DNA of 64,000 bases from Rhodobacter sp. Har01 (GCF_020564565.1 NZ_JAJCTD010000004.1:310001-374000); one strand, 5' to 3'. Counted from the stretch's first letter, positions 7,974 to 17,768 are shown. Numbers and translations: made by a program. Notes: a model not told the origin generated them from the sequence alone.

Positions 7974-9407
7974 TCAAAGCCCCTTCGAGCGATAGGTCTT
8001 GGCCACCCGGTCGATCGCCACGATATAGGCCGCCACCCTCAGGTCTTCGACGCCCGTCCGGCCATGCCAGACCTCGCGCATCGCCTGGTAGGCGATCCGC
8101 ATCGTGTCATCCAGGCCCGAGCGCACCAGCACCAGCTCGTCCGAGCCGGTCAGGAACTGCTCCTTGAACCCCGGCGCCAGGGCCCAGCCCAGGTTCTTGT
8201 CGGCGCTCAGCCGTTCCAGTTCCTCGACCAGGAGGCGCGACCGCGCCTCCTCGGCCCGGCGCTGCATCCGGCCGAACCGGATGTGGCTCAGGTTCTTGAC
8301 CCATTCGAAGTAGGACACCGTCACTCCGCCGGCGTTGGCGTAAAGGTCGGGGACGATCACCGTGCCCTTCTGGCGCAGGATCTCGTCGGCACCGAAGGTG
8401 ATCGGGCCATTTGCGGCCTCGATGATCAGGGGCGCCTGGATGCGGGCGGCATTGCCCAGGTGGATGACGCCTTCCAGCGCCGCGGGGATCAGGATGTCAC
8501 AGGGGGCCTCCAACACCTTCGCTCCGTCGGGCAGCCAGGTCGCCCCCGGAAACCCGTGCAGGCCTCCGGTCGCCGCCAGGTGGTGCTTCACCGCCTCGAC
8601 CTCCAGGCCCGCGTCCGACACCAGCGCACCATCGCGTTCGATGATCCCGGTGATAAGGGCGCCGTCCTCTTCCGACAGGAACTTGGCCGCGTGATAGCCG
8701 ACGTTGCCAAGGCCCTGGACGATGACCCGCTTGCCGTCCAGCCCGCCGGACAGATGCGCCCGCGCCACGTCCTCGGGGTGGCGGAAGACCTCGCGCAAGG
8801 CGAACTGCACGCCGCGGCCAGTCGCCTCGACCCGGCCCTGGATGCCGCCGGCATGCGGCGGCTTGCCGGTCACGCAGGCGCGGGCGTTGATGTCGGTGGT
8901 GTTCATTCGGGCATACTGGTCGGCGATCCAGGCCATCTCGCGCTCGCCGGTGCCCATGTCGGGGGCGGGCACGTTCTGCGCCGGGTGGATCAGGTCGCGC
9001 TTGATCAGCTCATAGGCGAAGCGGCGGGTGATGCTCTCCAGCTCCTGTTCGTCCCAGGCGCGCGGGTCGATGCACAACCCCCCCTTTGATCCGCCGAACG
9101 GCGCCTCGACCAGCGCGCATTTGTAGGTCATCAGCGCCGCCAGCGCCTCGACCTCGTCCTGGGTCACCGCCAGGGCATAGCGGATGCCGCCCTTGACCGG
9201 TTCCATGTGTTCCGAATGCACGCTGCGATAGCCGGTGAAGGTCTCGATCTTGCCGCGCAGGCGCACCCCGAAGCGCACCGTGTAGGTCGAGTTGCAGACC
9301 CGGATCTTCTGTTCCAGGCCCGGGCTCAGGTCCATCAGGCGCACCGCGCGGTCGAACATCAGGTCGACCGAGTCGCGGAAGCCGGGCTCCTGGACAGCCA
9401 TCGTCAT
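7974..9407 (-). CDS. Glu/Leu/Phe/Val dehydrogenase family protein, likely NAD(P)-glutamate dehydrogenase
   Basis: The 477-residue enzyme has the glutamate dehydrogenase layout: EPVKGGIRYALAV and YKCALVEAPFGGSKGG (substrate and catalytic lysines), VPAPDMGTGEREM, and the dinucleotide fold with GLGNVG. It interconverts glutamate and 2-oxoglutarate plus ammonia in the cytoplasm. The start at 9405-9407 has GGGAGG upstream; an earlier in-frame start at 9551 would add 48 residues of low-complexity sequence and is not supported. The length fits the family type common in Rhodobacterales. Confidence 0.93.
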   Translation of the reverse strand: MTMAVQEPGFRDSVDLMFDRAVRLMDLSPGLEQKIRVCNSTYTVRFGVRLRGKIETFTGYRSVHSEHMEPVKGGIRYALAVTQDEVEALAALMTYKCALVEAPFGGSKGGLCIDPRAWDEQELESITRRFAYELIKRDLIHPAQNVPAPDMGTGEREMAWIADQYARMNTTDINARACVTGKPPHAGGIQGRVEATGRGVQFALREVFRHPEDVARAHLSGGLDGKRVIVQGLGNVGYHAAKFLSEEDGALITGIIERDGALVSDAGLEVEAVKHHLAATGGLHGFPGATWLPDGAKVLEAPCDILIPAALEGVIHLGNAARIQAPLIIEAANGPITFGADEILRQKGTVIVPDLYANAGGVTVSYFEWVKNLSHIRFGRMQRRAEEARSRLLVEELERLSADKNLGWALAPGFKEQFLTGSDELVLVRSGLDDTMRIAYQAMREVWHGRTGVEDLRVAAYIVAIDRVAKTYRSKGL

Positions 9408-9797
9408 CGTGCATCCTCCCTTTGCCGGCGCAACCCTGGGTCCCTTGCCCGACCGGCCGGCAGAGCATAGCCGCGCGCCGGTCGCGGCGCATCGGGTGAA
9501 ACGACCGGCGCCAAGGGCGAAAGCCGGCATTTGTTCATGGTTTTCCGGCATCCTGATTCGCCGCAGATGTGGATTTTCCGATTCTTAGCCGTCGCCTTCG
9601 CGCGAAAGTTGTGAAAATCCGTTCACCGCAACGCTTCAATCCGGAAGCCTTCGCAAAATCGTTTCCCGCCAACGCGAATGTCCGGGGTCCGACCTGCGGT
9701 TGCCACAATTTGGCCCGAAGACCTGCGCTATCTGAGAGCGGGAAATCACGCCCCTATTCCGGGGTGAGAACGGGTTGGAAGTGACAGGGTGCATGAG
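9408..9797. other. Divergent intergenic region between the gdh-like and TadG-like genes
   Basis: About 390 bp without a coding frame that looks real. It must hold both divergent promoters. A separated inverted repeat GGATTTTC / GAAAATCC lies around 9570-9620 and a weak CCCC...GGGG hairpin near 9750. No other signal stands out. Confidence 0.5.
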
Positions 9798-11513
9798 ATG
9801 AGACATTTCTTGCGGTCGGCAACGCAGAAGCTGGATCGGCAGGCCGGTCGTTTCGCGGCCGAGGAATCGGGCGTCATGGCGCCGCAGATCCTGTTCTTCT
9901 TCTTCCTCATGCTGCTGGTCGGAGGCGTGGCGATCGACTTCATGCGCTTCGAGACCAAGCGCGTCGCCCTGCAGAACACCATGGACCGCGCCACCCTGGC
10001 CGCGGCCAGCCTGGAACAGACGCTGGTCCCCGTCGATGTGGTGAACGACTGGTTCGACAAGGCCGGCCTCGAAGAGGACCTCGACTCGGTGACCATCGAC
10101 GAGGGGACGAACTACCGCATCGTCCAGGCCAAGGCGACCACCAAGTCGAAGAACTTCTTCATGTCCATGATGGACATCCCCTACCTTGAATCGCAGAACC
10201 GCAGCCAGGCAGAACAGCGCATCAACGATATCGAGATCATGCTGGTGCTGGACGTCTCGGGTTCGATGGCCTCGAACAGCAAGATCCAGAACCTGAAGAT
10301 CGCCGCGCACGACTTCATCGACACCGTCACCGCGAACGACCCCGAGGGCCGCATCTCGATCGGCATCATTCCCTACAACGCGCAGGTCAACCTCGGCAAC
10401 ACGCTGGCGGCCAAGTACACCGCGTCCTACAACCACGGCGTCTCGAACGCCAAGTGCTTCGAACTGCCCAGTGGCGTGTTCAACTCGCTTGCGCTGTCGC
10501 GCAGCACCGCCTTCCCGATGATGGCCGTGGCCGATACCCAGGGCGGAACCAACCAGTTCAACCAGTATGTCGCCCTGACGGACACCGACTATGCCACGCC
10601 GGGCAACACCGCGGCGCGGCGCTGGTGCAACCCGTCCACCAAGATCGACGTGACCCTGCCGACCAAGAACAAGACCTCGCTGCACTCCGCGATCGACGAC
10701 CTGGTCGCCGAAGGCAACACCTCGATCCTCTTGGGCATGCGCTGGGCCACCGCGCTGCTCGATCCGGGCGCGCAGTCGCTTTACACCTCGCTGATCAACG
10801 ACGGCGCGATGGCCTCGAACATGTCCGGTCGCCCCTTCACCTATGACAGCAACGAGGCGATGAAGGTCGTCGTGCTGATGACCGACGGCGAACACGTGGC
10901 CCACGGCCGCGTCGTCGACGCCTACAAGACCGGCACCTCGCCGATCTGGCGGGCGAACGACGCCTACCTGTCGATCTTCCATTCCTCCAAGGTCAACAAC
11001 TCGACCTCCACCACGATCTGCAACAGCCGGCCGTTCTACGTGCCGCACCTGAATGCCTGGCATTCGCGGCCCTGGAACGGCACCACGCCCAATGCCACCG
11101 CCTGCTACTCGCCGACGGCGACCTACACCAACACCACCCGTCAGAGCTGGGAACAGGTCTGGGCCCGGGCGCGCGTGTCCTGGGTGGCCTGGCAACTCTA
11201 TGCCCGCGCCCTGGGCACCACCAACACGACCCGCACGAACACCTACAACGCCCAGATGGCAGCGATGATCCAGACCTACCAGTCGGTCAGTTCGATGAAC
11301 TCGCTGCTGTCGTCCAACTGCAGCAAGGCCCGCGACGAGGGCATCCTGATCTACGGCATCGCCTTCGAAGCGCCCAGCAACGGCAAGACCGCGATCTCGG
11401 ATTGCGCGTCCAAGCCCGGATCGACCTACTTCTTCGACGCCAACGGCCTGGAAATCCAGACCGCGTTCCAGTTGATCGCCGCCAACCTCAGCCAGTTGAG
11501 ACTGACCCAATGA
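9798..11513 (+). CDS. TadG-like protein with von Willebrand A domain
   Basis: The 571-residue protein begins with a short basic cytoplasmic segment, then one membrane helix (about residues 30-47, ILFFFFLMLLVGGVAIDFM), and an exported VWA domain with an intact MIDAS start DVSGSM (152-157) and a later VVLMTDGEH. Proteins of this kind belong to the Flp/Tad pilus or related surface systems as pseudopilin-like or adhesion components. I choose ATG 9798; an in-frame GTG at 9789 is possible. The stop overlaps the next start (ATGA). The C-terminal half is rich in Thr and Asn with scattered Cys, as is common in exported TadG proteins. Confidence 0.85.
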   Translation: MRHFLRSATQKLDRQAGRFAAEESGVMAPQILFFFFLMLLVGGVAIDFMRFETKRVALQNTMDRATLAAASLEQTLVPVDVVNDWFDKAGLEEDLDSVTIDEGTNYRIVQAKATTKSKNFFMSMMDIPYLESQNRSQAEQRINDIEIMLVLDVSGSMASNSKIQNLKIAAHDFIDTVTANDPEGRISIGIIPYNAQVNLGNTLAAKYTASYNHGVSNAKCFELPSGVFNSLALSRSTAFPMMAVADTQGGTNQFNQYVALTDTDYATPGNTAARRWCNPSTKIDVTLPTKNKTSLHSAIDDLVAEGNTSILLGMRWATALLDPGAQSLYTSLINDGAMASNMSGRPFTYDSNEAMKVVVLMTDGEHVAHGRVVDAYKTGTSPIWRANDAYLSIFHSSKVNNSTSTTICNSRPFYVPHLNAWHSRPWNGTTPNATACYSPTATYTNTTRQSWEQVWARARVSWVAWQLYARALGTTNTTRTNTYNAQMAAMIQTYQSVSSMNSLLSSNCSKARDEGILIYGIAFEAPSNGKTAISDCASKPGSTYFFDANGLEIQTAFQLIAANLSQLRLTQ

Positions 11514-12067
11514 CCCAGTCCCCGCTTCGTGTCCTCGGCCGGCGCCTGCGTCGCCTCTGGCGGCGCGAAGACGGCACCGCGACGATCGAATTCGTCATCT
11601 TCATTCCGGTGGTGCTGGGCATCTTCATGGCCTCGGTCGAAGCCGGCTACTACATGATCCGCCACGTCTCGATGGAACGCGGGCTTGACCTGGTGATGCG
11701 CCAGTTCCGGCTGGGCAACCTGGGCCTCGTCACCCATGACCAGCTGCGTGACCTGATCTGCGAGGCGACACCGATCCTGAAGGACTGCCAGAGCGAGCTG
11801 AAGGTCTGGCTGAAGCCGGTCGACACCGCCAACTGGATCATCCCGGGCGACACCGCCTATTGCGGCGACGGCAACGGCACCCTGTCCAGCCTTGGCTCCG
11901 GCGACGTGCAGAATGGCGGCTCGAACCAGATCATGGTGGTCCGCATCTGCGCGCTGCAGAACCCGATGTTCCCGACCACCGGCCTTGGGCTGAACCTGCG
12001 CGCCGACTCGGTGAACGGTGGATACCAGTTGATGGCGGCGACCGTCGTCGTGAACGAGCCGCGCTGA
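11510..12067 (+). CDS. TadE-family pilus assembly protein
   Basis: The 185-residue protein has the TadE signature: basic N-terminus, EDGTATIEFVIFIPVVLGIF with one membrane helix at about 24-48, then a periplasmic domain containing four cysteines. It overlaps the TadG-like gene by 4 nt and is followed 12 nt later by a second TadE-like gene, so all three are probably one transcript. Confidence 0.85.
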   Translation: MTQSPLRVLGRRLRRLWRREDGTATIEFVIFIPVVLGIFMASVEAGYYMIRHVSMERGLDLVMRQFRLGNLGLVTHDQLRDLICEATPILKDCQSELKVWLKPVDTANWIIPGDTAYCGDGNGTLSSLGSGDVQNGGSNQIMVVRICALQNPMFPTTGLGLNLRADSVNGGYQLMAATVVVNEPR

Positions 12068-12079
12068 GGAGTCGAGAAA

Positions 12080-12652
12080 ATGAAATTCCTGGCACGCCCG
12101 CTCAAGCGTTTCTCGCGCGAAGAAGACGGTCTGGTGATGACCGAATTCCTGATCATGCTGCCGCTGCTGGTCTGGACCTTCATGGCGCTGTTCATCTACT
12201 GGGACGCCTTCCGCACCATCAACCAGTCGCAGAAGGCGGCCTATGCCGTGTCCGACCTGGTGTCGCGCCAAAGCGAAGTGGATCGCCCCTTCATCGGCGG
12301 CATGGAAAAGGTGATGGAATACCTCACCAACGGCAAATCGGTGCGGATGCGCATCACGTCGATCCAGTGGGACGCCATCGCCGAGGAATACCACGTCATC
12401 TTCTCTGAATCGCCCGGCGGCGAGATGCCGAAGCTGACCGCGTCCGACGTGGCCGACATGGCGGACGACAAGATTCCGATCATGGCCAGCGGCGACACGG
12501 TGGTGATCGTCGAGACCGAGGTCGCCTATACGCCGGCCTTCGATGTGGGCATCACGGCGCACACCTTCGACAACTTCATCGTCACGCGCCCGCGCTACTA
12601 TGTGAAGGTCTGCCTGATCGAAGATCCGCTGTCCTGCGCATCCGCCATCTAG
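12080..12652 (+). CDS. TadE/TadF-like protein
   Basis: The 190-residue protein repeats the TadE plan (EEDGLVMTEFLIMLPLLVWTFMA, one membrane helix at about 20-40) with a periplasmic domain carrying KVCLIEDPLSC near the C-terminus. It ends a three-gene set and is followed directly by a hairpin terminator. The usual tad motor and secretin genes are not in this window. Confidence 0.8.
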   Translation: MKFLARPLKRFSREEDGLVMTEFLIMLPLLVWTFMALFIYWDAFRTINQSQKAAYAVSDLVSRQSEVDRPFIGGMEKVMEYLTNGKSVRMRITSIQWDAIAEEYHVIFSESPGGEMPKLTASDVADMADDKIPIMASGDTVVIVETEVAYTPAFDVGITAHTFDNFIVTRPRYYVKVCLIEDPLSCASAI

Positions 12653-12657
12653 GTCGC

Positions 12658-12682
12658 AGGCCCGCACGTCTTGCGGGCCTTT
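12658..12682 (+). terminator. Intrinsic terminator after the TadE/TadG set
   Basis: A 9-bp perfect stem AGGCCCGCA/TGCGGGCCT with a 5-nt loop, followed by TT, lies 6 nt past the stop of the last Tad-like gene. Confidence 0.8.
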
Positions 12683-12715
12683 CGCCGCCGCCGAAGCGCG
12701 GCTAGAGTGCCGCGC

Positions 12716-13039
12716 ATGAAGGTGCCGCGTCCCGTCCCTTGCCTGCTTCGCCGGTCTGGCAACGCTGCCGCTCTGGCCCTCGCGCTTGCAGCGGCCTGCG
12801 CACAAATCCCCGAGATGGATGCGTTCCCCCCCGCTGCGTCCGGTGCCTCGCCCCGGTTGCTGCCGCTGGACGAGCTTCTGGCCCAGGCCTCGGCGGGGAC
12901 CACCGTCGCAGCCAGGGGCGATGCGCTGGCGGCCCGCGCCGCGCGGCTGAAGGCACGGGCGGCGCTGATGCGCGGCCCGGTGATCGATTCCGAGACCAGG
13001 GCGCGGCTGGCCGCGGCCATTGCCGCCGGCAGGGCCTAG
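12716..13039 (+). CDS. Small putative lipoprotein
   Basis: The 107-residue product has a basic start, a hydrophobic stretch and a lipobox-like LAAAC, after which the mature protein would start at Cys. The rest is Ala/Arg-rich and predicted helical (LDELLAQASAG...RARLAAAIAAGRA). The chosen ATG at 12716 removes an Arg-rich extension that would overlap the terminator. No family is recognised; a housekeeping or envelope role is possible. Confidence 0.6.
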   Translation: MKVPRPVPCLLRRSGNAAALALALAAACAQIPEMDAFPPAASGASPRLLPLDELLAQASAGTTVAARGDALAARAARLKARAALMRGPVIDSETRARLAAAIAAGRA

Positions 13040-13111
13040 GTGACGTTGCGCCGGTGCCGCCGAACGGCTAACAGGCGAAAGCCTTAAAGACGAAACCGAA
13101 AGGTCGCCGCC

Positions 13112-14410
13112 ATGCCCGCCGCCCCGCTCCGCCTTGGTCTTGCCGGTCTTGGCACGGTCGGCATCGGCGTCGTCAAGATCGTCCAGCGCGAAGCCGCGCT
13201 GATCGCCGCCCGCGCTGGCCGCCCCGTGGTCGTCACCGCCGTCTCGGCCCGCGATCCGAAAAAGAACCGCGATGCGGACCTCAGCGGCTATGCCTGGGAA
13301 ACCGACCCGGTGGCGCTGGCCACCCGTCCCGACGTCGATGTCTTCGTCGAGGTGATGGGCGGCCACGACGGCCCGGCCAAGGCCGCGACCGAGGCCGCCA
13401 TTGCCGCCGGCAAGGATGTGGTCACCGCCAACAAGGCGCTGCTGGCGCACCACGGCCAGGCCCTTGCCCTGGCTGCCGAAGCCGCCGGCCGCACCATCCG
13501 TTTCGAGGCCGCCGTGGCGGGCGGAATCCCCGTCATCAAGGCCCTGACCGAGGGCCTTGCCGGCAACCGCATCAAGCGGGTGATGGGGGTGATGAACGGC
13601 ACCTGCAACTACATCCTCACCCGGATGCAATCCGCCGGCCTGCCCTATGAGACGGTGTTCGAGGAAGCCCGGCAACTCGGCTACCTTGAGGCCGACCCCA
13701 ACCTTGACGTCGGCGGCATCGACGCCGGCCACAAGCTGTCGCTGCTGTCCGCCATCGCCTTCGGCACCCGCGTCAGCTTTGACGCGGTGGAACTGGAAGG
13801 CATCGGCGCGGTCTCGATCGACGACATCCGCCTGGCCGAACAGATGGGCTACCGCATCAAGCTTCTGGGCGTGGCGCAGATGACCGGCCGCGGGCTGGAA
13901 CAGCGCATGACCCCCTGCCTGGTGCCCGCCGCCTCGCCCCTGGGCCAGTTGCAGGGCGGCACCAACATGGTGGTGCTGGAAGGCGACAGCGTCGGCCAGA
14001 TCGTCCTGCGCGGCCCGGGCGCGGGGCAAGGCCCCACCGCCAGCGCGGTGATGGCCGACGTGATCGACCTCGCCCGCGGCTGCCGCGTGCCCGCCTTCGG
14101 CCTTCCCGCCGCCGCGCTGGCCGAACCCGTGCCCGCCCGTTCGGCCACCCCGGCGCCGTATTACCTGCGGATGCGGCTGTTGGACAAACCCGGCGCCCTG
14201 GCCAAGATCGCCACCTGCATGGGCGATGCCGGCATTTCCATCGACCAGATGCGCCAGATCAACCAACCCGGCGAGGCCGACGACGATGCCATCGTGCTGA
14301 TCGTCACCCACAAGGCCAGCCCCGCCGACATCGCCCACGCCATGGCCCAGTTCGACCGCACCGGCGTGCTGGTCGGCCGCCCCGTGGCCATCCGCATCGA
14401 GGAAATCTGA
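13112..14410 (+). CDS. hom: Homoserine dehydrogenase
   Basis: The 432-residue enzyme reduces aspartate semialdehyde to homoserine on the way to threonine and methionine. It has GLGTVG (12-17) for NAD(P), the catalytic region GVMNGTCNYILTRM, EADPNLDVGGIDAGHKL, and a C-terminal ACT domain (about 350-432) for likely threonine feedback. It precedes glpX by one gene. Confidence 0.95.
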   Translation: MPAAPLRLGLAGLGTVGIGVVKIVQREAALIAARAGRPVVVTAVSARDPKKNRDADLSGYAWETDPVALATRPDVDVFVEVMGGHDGPAKAATEAAIAAGKDVVTANKALLAHHGQALALAAEAAGRTIRFEAAVAGGIPVIKALTEGLAGNRIKRVMGVMNGTCNYILTRMQSAGLPYETVFEEARQLGYLEADPNLDVGGIDAGHKLSLLSAIAFGTRVSFDAVELEGIGAVSIDDIRLAEQMGYRIKLLGVAQMTGRGLEQRMTPCLVPAASPLGQLQGGTNMVVLEGDSVGQIVLRGPGAGQGPTASAVMADVIDLARGCRVPAFGLPAAALAEPVPARSATPAPYYLRMRLLDKPGALAKIATCMGDAGISIDQMRQINQPGEADDDAIVLIVTHKASPADIAHAMAQFDRTGVLVGRPVAIRIEEI

Positions 14411-14475
14411 TTTCTTGACACGTCTCGCCGGCTGGTCCGATGATCGGCCCTCTGCGCGAGACGTGAGGTCAAACG

Positions 14476-15585
14476 ATGCGGGCAATCCTTCTGACACCTC
14501 TGCTCGCCGCGCCCGCGTTCGCCGACCCGGTTTCAGGCATCGACGATCCGGCCTTTCGCGCGCCTTTCGAGACGGCCCTGGCGACCGATGCCCCCCTTGC
14601 GCTGATCGAATTGCACAAGGCCGCCCTGGCAGGAAACACCGCGGCGCTGCTTTCCCTTCCCGCCGTGATGAACTGGTTCGGAAAGGACGTCCCGCGATCC
14701 GTGCTCAAACAGCTGCTCTTCGTCAATGGCGTCGGCCTGGTCGATGCGCTTGCCGAGGCGGATCCGGCAGCCAAGGCTTGGGGGCTCATGTATATGTCCG
14801 GTGGCAAGGACATGGATTTTCTTGACCGCGCCATCGCCCTTTACGCCGCGGGGGAAGCTGCAAAGGGCACCGCGCTTTTCGTGAGATGGCAGCAAGAAAC
14901 GCAGGCCTATCTGCCATTGCCGCCCGGGTTCTTTGACCTGCCCGTGCCCGACTGGGCCGTGGCAAGGCACCTGAAGGACAGGCTGACCTATGTGGGTGGC
15001 GACTATCCGGCAGCGGCCGAAGCCCTGCTGGCCGAACGTCTGAAGCTGGATGATCGCGCCGGCTGGATGGGACTGGCCCTTTACGCCGCCTTGCACCTTC
15101 CGCCGGAAAACCGGGGCAAGGTGGATCAGCAGCGCATCGACCGGATTCTTTCGGCCGCAGGATATTCGCCCGCCGAGGGCTTGGCGCGGATGACAGAGGT
15201 GATCCCGGCGCTGCAGGTGTTCCAACGGTCCGTTCCGGTGCTCAGCCCCGAAACCGCGCTCGCGGCGATGGCGCTCATGGCCGAAGAGCCCGAGTTCGGA
15301 TCGCTGACCACCTTCTGCCAGACGCGCTGCCCCGCCTCGGTCACGGCCTGTGCCACCGCTTACGTGGCCGCGTTCGGCCACCCGCAAGGCATCGACCCCG
15401 AGGCGCAGCCCTTCGTCTCGCTGATCTCGCAGGACGCCTTTTTCTCATCGCCGCGCGGGCAGAAGGTCTTCCTGCAATCGACGCATCGCCTCAGCGGCGC
15501 CGATCGTGCCGACTCGCCGGTCCAACGGGCCCTGCGCCAGATCGACGCCTGCCTTGCCGATGCGGTCCTTTCGGCAGCGCAATGA
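14476..15585 (+). CDS. Periplasmic hypothetical protein
   Basis: The 369-residue protein starts with a signal peptide (MRAILLTPLLAAPAFA). The mature part is mostly helical with short Ala-rich pairs of helices (for instance 100-125 and 175-200), reminiscent of Sel1/TPR-type repeats, and a cysteine cluster FCQTRCPASVTAC that may form disulfides. GAGG lies upstream of the ATG. No specific family recognised. It stands between hom and glpX, two genes that are near neighbours in related genomes. Confidence 0.7.
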   Translation: MRAILLTPLLAAPAFADPVSGIDDPAFRAPFETALATDAPLALIELHKAALAGNTAALLSLPAVMNWFGKDVPRSVLKQLLFVNGVGLVDALAEADPAAKAWGLMYMSGGKDMDFLDRAIALYAAGEAAKGTALFVRWQQETQAYLPLPPGFFDLPVPDWAVARHLKDRLTYVGGDYPAAAEALLAERLKLDDRAGWMGLALYAALHLPPENRGKVDQQRIDRILSAAGYSPAEGLARMTEVIPALQVFQRSVPVLSPETALAAMALMAEEPEFGSLTTFCQTRCPASVTACATAYVAAFGHPQGIDPEAQPFVSLISQDAFFSSPRGQKVFLQSTHRLSGADRADSPVQRALRQIDACLADAVLSAAQ

Positions 15586-15671
15586 TCCACCGTTAGCGTC
15601 ACCATCCTTGCCGTGCCTGCAAGCCCCCGTTACAGCGGGGGAAACAGCACCCAGGGACGGAGACCACCGCC

Positions 15672-16637
15672 ATGTCCGACGTCAAGGAATTCCAGGACCG
15701 CATGCTTTCGCTGGGCCTTGCCCGCGTGTCCGAAGCGGCGGCGCTGGCCAGCGCGCGGCTGATCGGGCGGGGCGACGAAAAGGCCGCCGACCAGGCCGCC
15801 GTCAACGCCATGCGCGACCAGCTGAACGAACTGGACATCGCCGGTGTCGTGGTCATCGGCGAAGGCGAGCGTGACGAAGCCCCGATGCTCTACATCGGCG
15901 AAGAGGTGGGCACCGGCAACGGCCCCGCCGTTGACATTGCGCTTGACCCGCTGGAAGGCACCACGCTGACCGCCAAGGACATGCCGAACGCCCTGACGGT
16001 GATCGCCATGGCCGCCCGCGGCACCCTGCTGCACGCCCCCGACGTCTACATGGAGAAACTCGCCATCGGCCCCGGCCACCGTCCCGGCGCCGTCACCATG
16101 GCGATGAGCCCGTCCGAGCGCGTCTCGGCTCTGGCCTCGGCCAAGGGCTGCTCCACCACCGACATCACCGTCTGCGTGCTGGAACGCCCGCGCCACGAAG
16201 AGCTGATCCAGGAAATCCGCTCGACCGGCGCCTCGATCCGGCTGATCACCGACGGCGACGTCGCCGGCGTGATGCACTGCGCCGAGCCGCACATCACCGG
16301 CATCGACATGTACATGGGATCGGGCGGGGCGCCCGAAGGGGTGCTGGCGGCGGCGGCGCTGAAATGCATGGGCGGGCAGTTCTTCGGCAAGCTCTTGTTC
16401 CGCAACGACGACGAACGCGCCCGCGCCCGCAAGGCCGGCATCACCAACTTCGACCGGGTGTATACCCGCGACGATCTGGTGCGCGGCGAGGTGATCTTTG
16501 CCGCGACCGGCGTCACCAACGGCTCGCTTCTGGCCGGCATCAAGCGCGAACCCGGCTGGGTCACCACCGAAACCCTGCTGATGCGCTCGAAAACCGGCTC
16601 CGTCCGCCGCATGACCTACCGCAGCCCGGTGCGCTGA
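15672..16637 (+). CDS. glpX: Fructose-1,6-bisphosphatase class II
   Basis: The 321-residue protein is a GlpX-type phosphatase. Metal and phosphate motifs GEGERDEAPMLYIGE and DPLEGTT are present, followed by the late motif GSGGAPEGVLAAAALKCMGG. It removes the 1-phosphate in gluconeogenesis and, in phototrophs, in the Calvin cycle. It is closed by a strong hairpin at 16664. Confidence 0.95.
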   Translation: MSDVKEFQDRMLSLGLARVSEAAALASARLIGRGDEKAADQAAVNAMRDQLNELDIAGVVVIGEGERDEAPMLYIGEEVGTGNGPAVDIALDPLEGTTLTAKDMPNALTVIAMAARGTLLHAPDVYMEKLAIGPGHRPGAVTMAMSPSERVSALASAKGCSTTDITVCVLERPRHEELIQEIRSTGASIRLITDGDVAGVMHCAEPHITGIDMYMGSGGAPEGVLAAAALKCMGGQFFGKLLFRNDDERARARKAGITNFDRVYTRDDLVRGEVIFAATGVTNGSLLAGIKREPGWVTTETLLMRSKTGSVRRMTYRSPVR

Positions 16638-16663
16638 CCGGGCCGGACGGCACGGCACAGCCA

Positions 16664-16690
16664 AAGGGGCGGCCCACGCCGCCCCTTGTC
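16664..16690 (+). terminator. Intrinsic terminator after glpX
   Basis: A perfect 10-bp stem AAGGGGCGGC/GCCGCCCCTT with loop CCAC and a weak GTCT tail lies between the convergent glpX and AraC-type genes. Confidence 0.8.
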
Positions 16691-16781
16691 TCGCCCCGCA
16701 TGGCCAGATCGGGAACGCGACAGGGTCGATGCGGCGGATGCGGCTCTTGCCGACCCGGACCGCCGTTCCCGGCACCTCCGC

Positions 16782-17768
16782 TCACCGCTGGTCGGCCAGC
16801 CAGTCGCTCGGGCTCTTTCCCGCCACACGAAGGAACTCCCGGTTGAAGTTGGACTTCGTGTTGAACCCCGACTCGAACATCGCCTCTGTGATCGACTTGC
16901 CCTGCGTCAGCATCTTCTGGGCCGTCCGGATGCGCGCAGCATTGATGTAGCGCGAGACATTCGCACCGGTCACGCGGTTGATCGCACCCGACAACTGCTT
17001 GGCCGGAATCACCATCTTGCGCGCCAGTTGAGACAGGGTCAGGTCGGGATCAAGAAACAGACGCCGTTCCTGAACCAGCGCATCCAGCCGCTCGACGATC
17101 TGGATGTCCTGGTCGGATATCGGCCTCTCCGGCGGCTCGTCGGGATCGACAGGCCTGGCCGTCAGCGCGCTGGACAGGCTCAGCATGCCAACGGCCAGAA
17201 GCATGCCGCTGGAAAAGATGCTGATGATCCAGGGTTGCAGGAAGGCTGCGCCAAGCATCGAGGCCGCGATGATCAGGGCATCGCTCAATGCGGACGCAAT
17301 CAACGATGCGCCGATGACCTGCCAGATCCGGCCCGGAAGATCGCCCGTCTCCAGCCGCAGTCGCGGCATCGCGTCTGCTCCCTTCAGCCCAACCCAGAGG
17401 ATCGCGGCTCCATAGGCGACGAACAGGCCGGGAATGACCACGTTCAGCAGGCCGGGGTGAAGCACAAGACAGACGACCGCGACGACCGGGCCCGACAGGT
17501 GCCAGCCGTCCGACAGCCGGAACCCGCGGATTGCCGTGGTCTGGAACGCAACCCAGGCCATCGGAGGGATCAGCGTCGCCGTGATCGGCTGCAACAGGGC
17601 GAACCCCGGGACCCGGTAGTGCTGTGCCAGCGAAATGATCACGCCCTGGGCCGCACACAGGGCCAGCAGCACCACCAGCGGTCCGGCCCGCCTGTCAACC
17701 AGCCAGACACGCGCAAGCAGAAAGCCCAGTACCAAAGCGCTGATCAGGGGGATGGGAAGGCTGGGCAT
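16782..17768 (-). CDS. Membrane-bound AraC-family transcriptional regulator
   Basis: The 328-residue protein joins six to seven N-terminal membrane helices (residues 1-205) to a C-terminal AraC HTH domain (about 225-328; LSQLARKMVIPAKQLSGAINRVTGANVSRYINAARI and SITEAMFESGFNTKSNFNREF). The layout suggests a one-component regulator that senses at the membrane. It is divergent from the secreted hydrolase at 17910, its most likely target. Confidence 0.85.
   Translation of the reverse strand: MPSLPIPLISALVLGFLLARVWLVDRRAGPLVVLLALCAAQGVIISLAQHYRVPGFALLQPITATLIPPMAWVAFQTTAIRGFRLSDGWHLSGPVVAVVCLVLHPGLLNVVIPGLFVAYGAAILWVGLKGADAMPRLRLETGDLPGRIWQVIGASLIASALSDALIIAASMLGAAFLQPWIISIFSSGMLLAVGMLSLSSALTARPVDPDEPPERPISDQDIQIVERLDALVQERRLFLDPDLTLSQLARKMVIPAKQLSGAINRVTGANVSRYINAARIRTAQKMLTQGKSITEAMFESGFNTKSNFNREFLRVAGKSPSDWLADQR

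Noticed and set aside
13040..13111. Riboswitch before hom
   Set aside because: Only 72 bp separate it from the previous gene and no known aptamer pattern is visible.
11426..14497. 1023-codon minus-strand frame across the Tad-like genes and hom
   Set aside because: It runs opposite several well-supported genes and their terminator, with His/Gly/Ala-rich nonsense.
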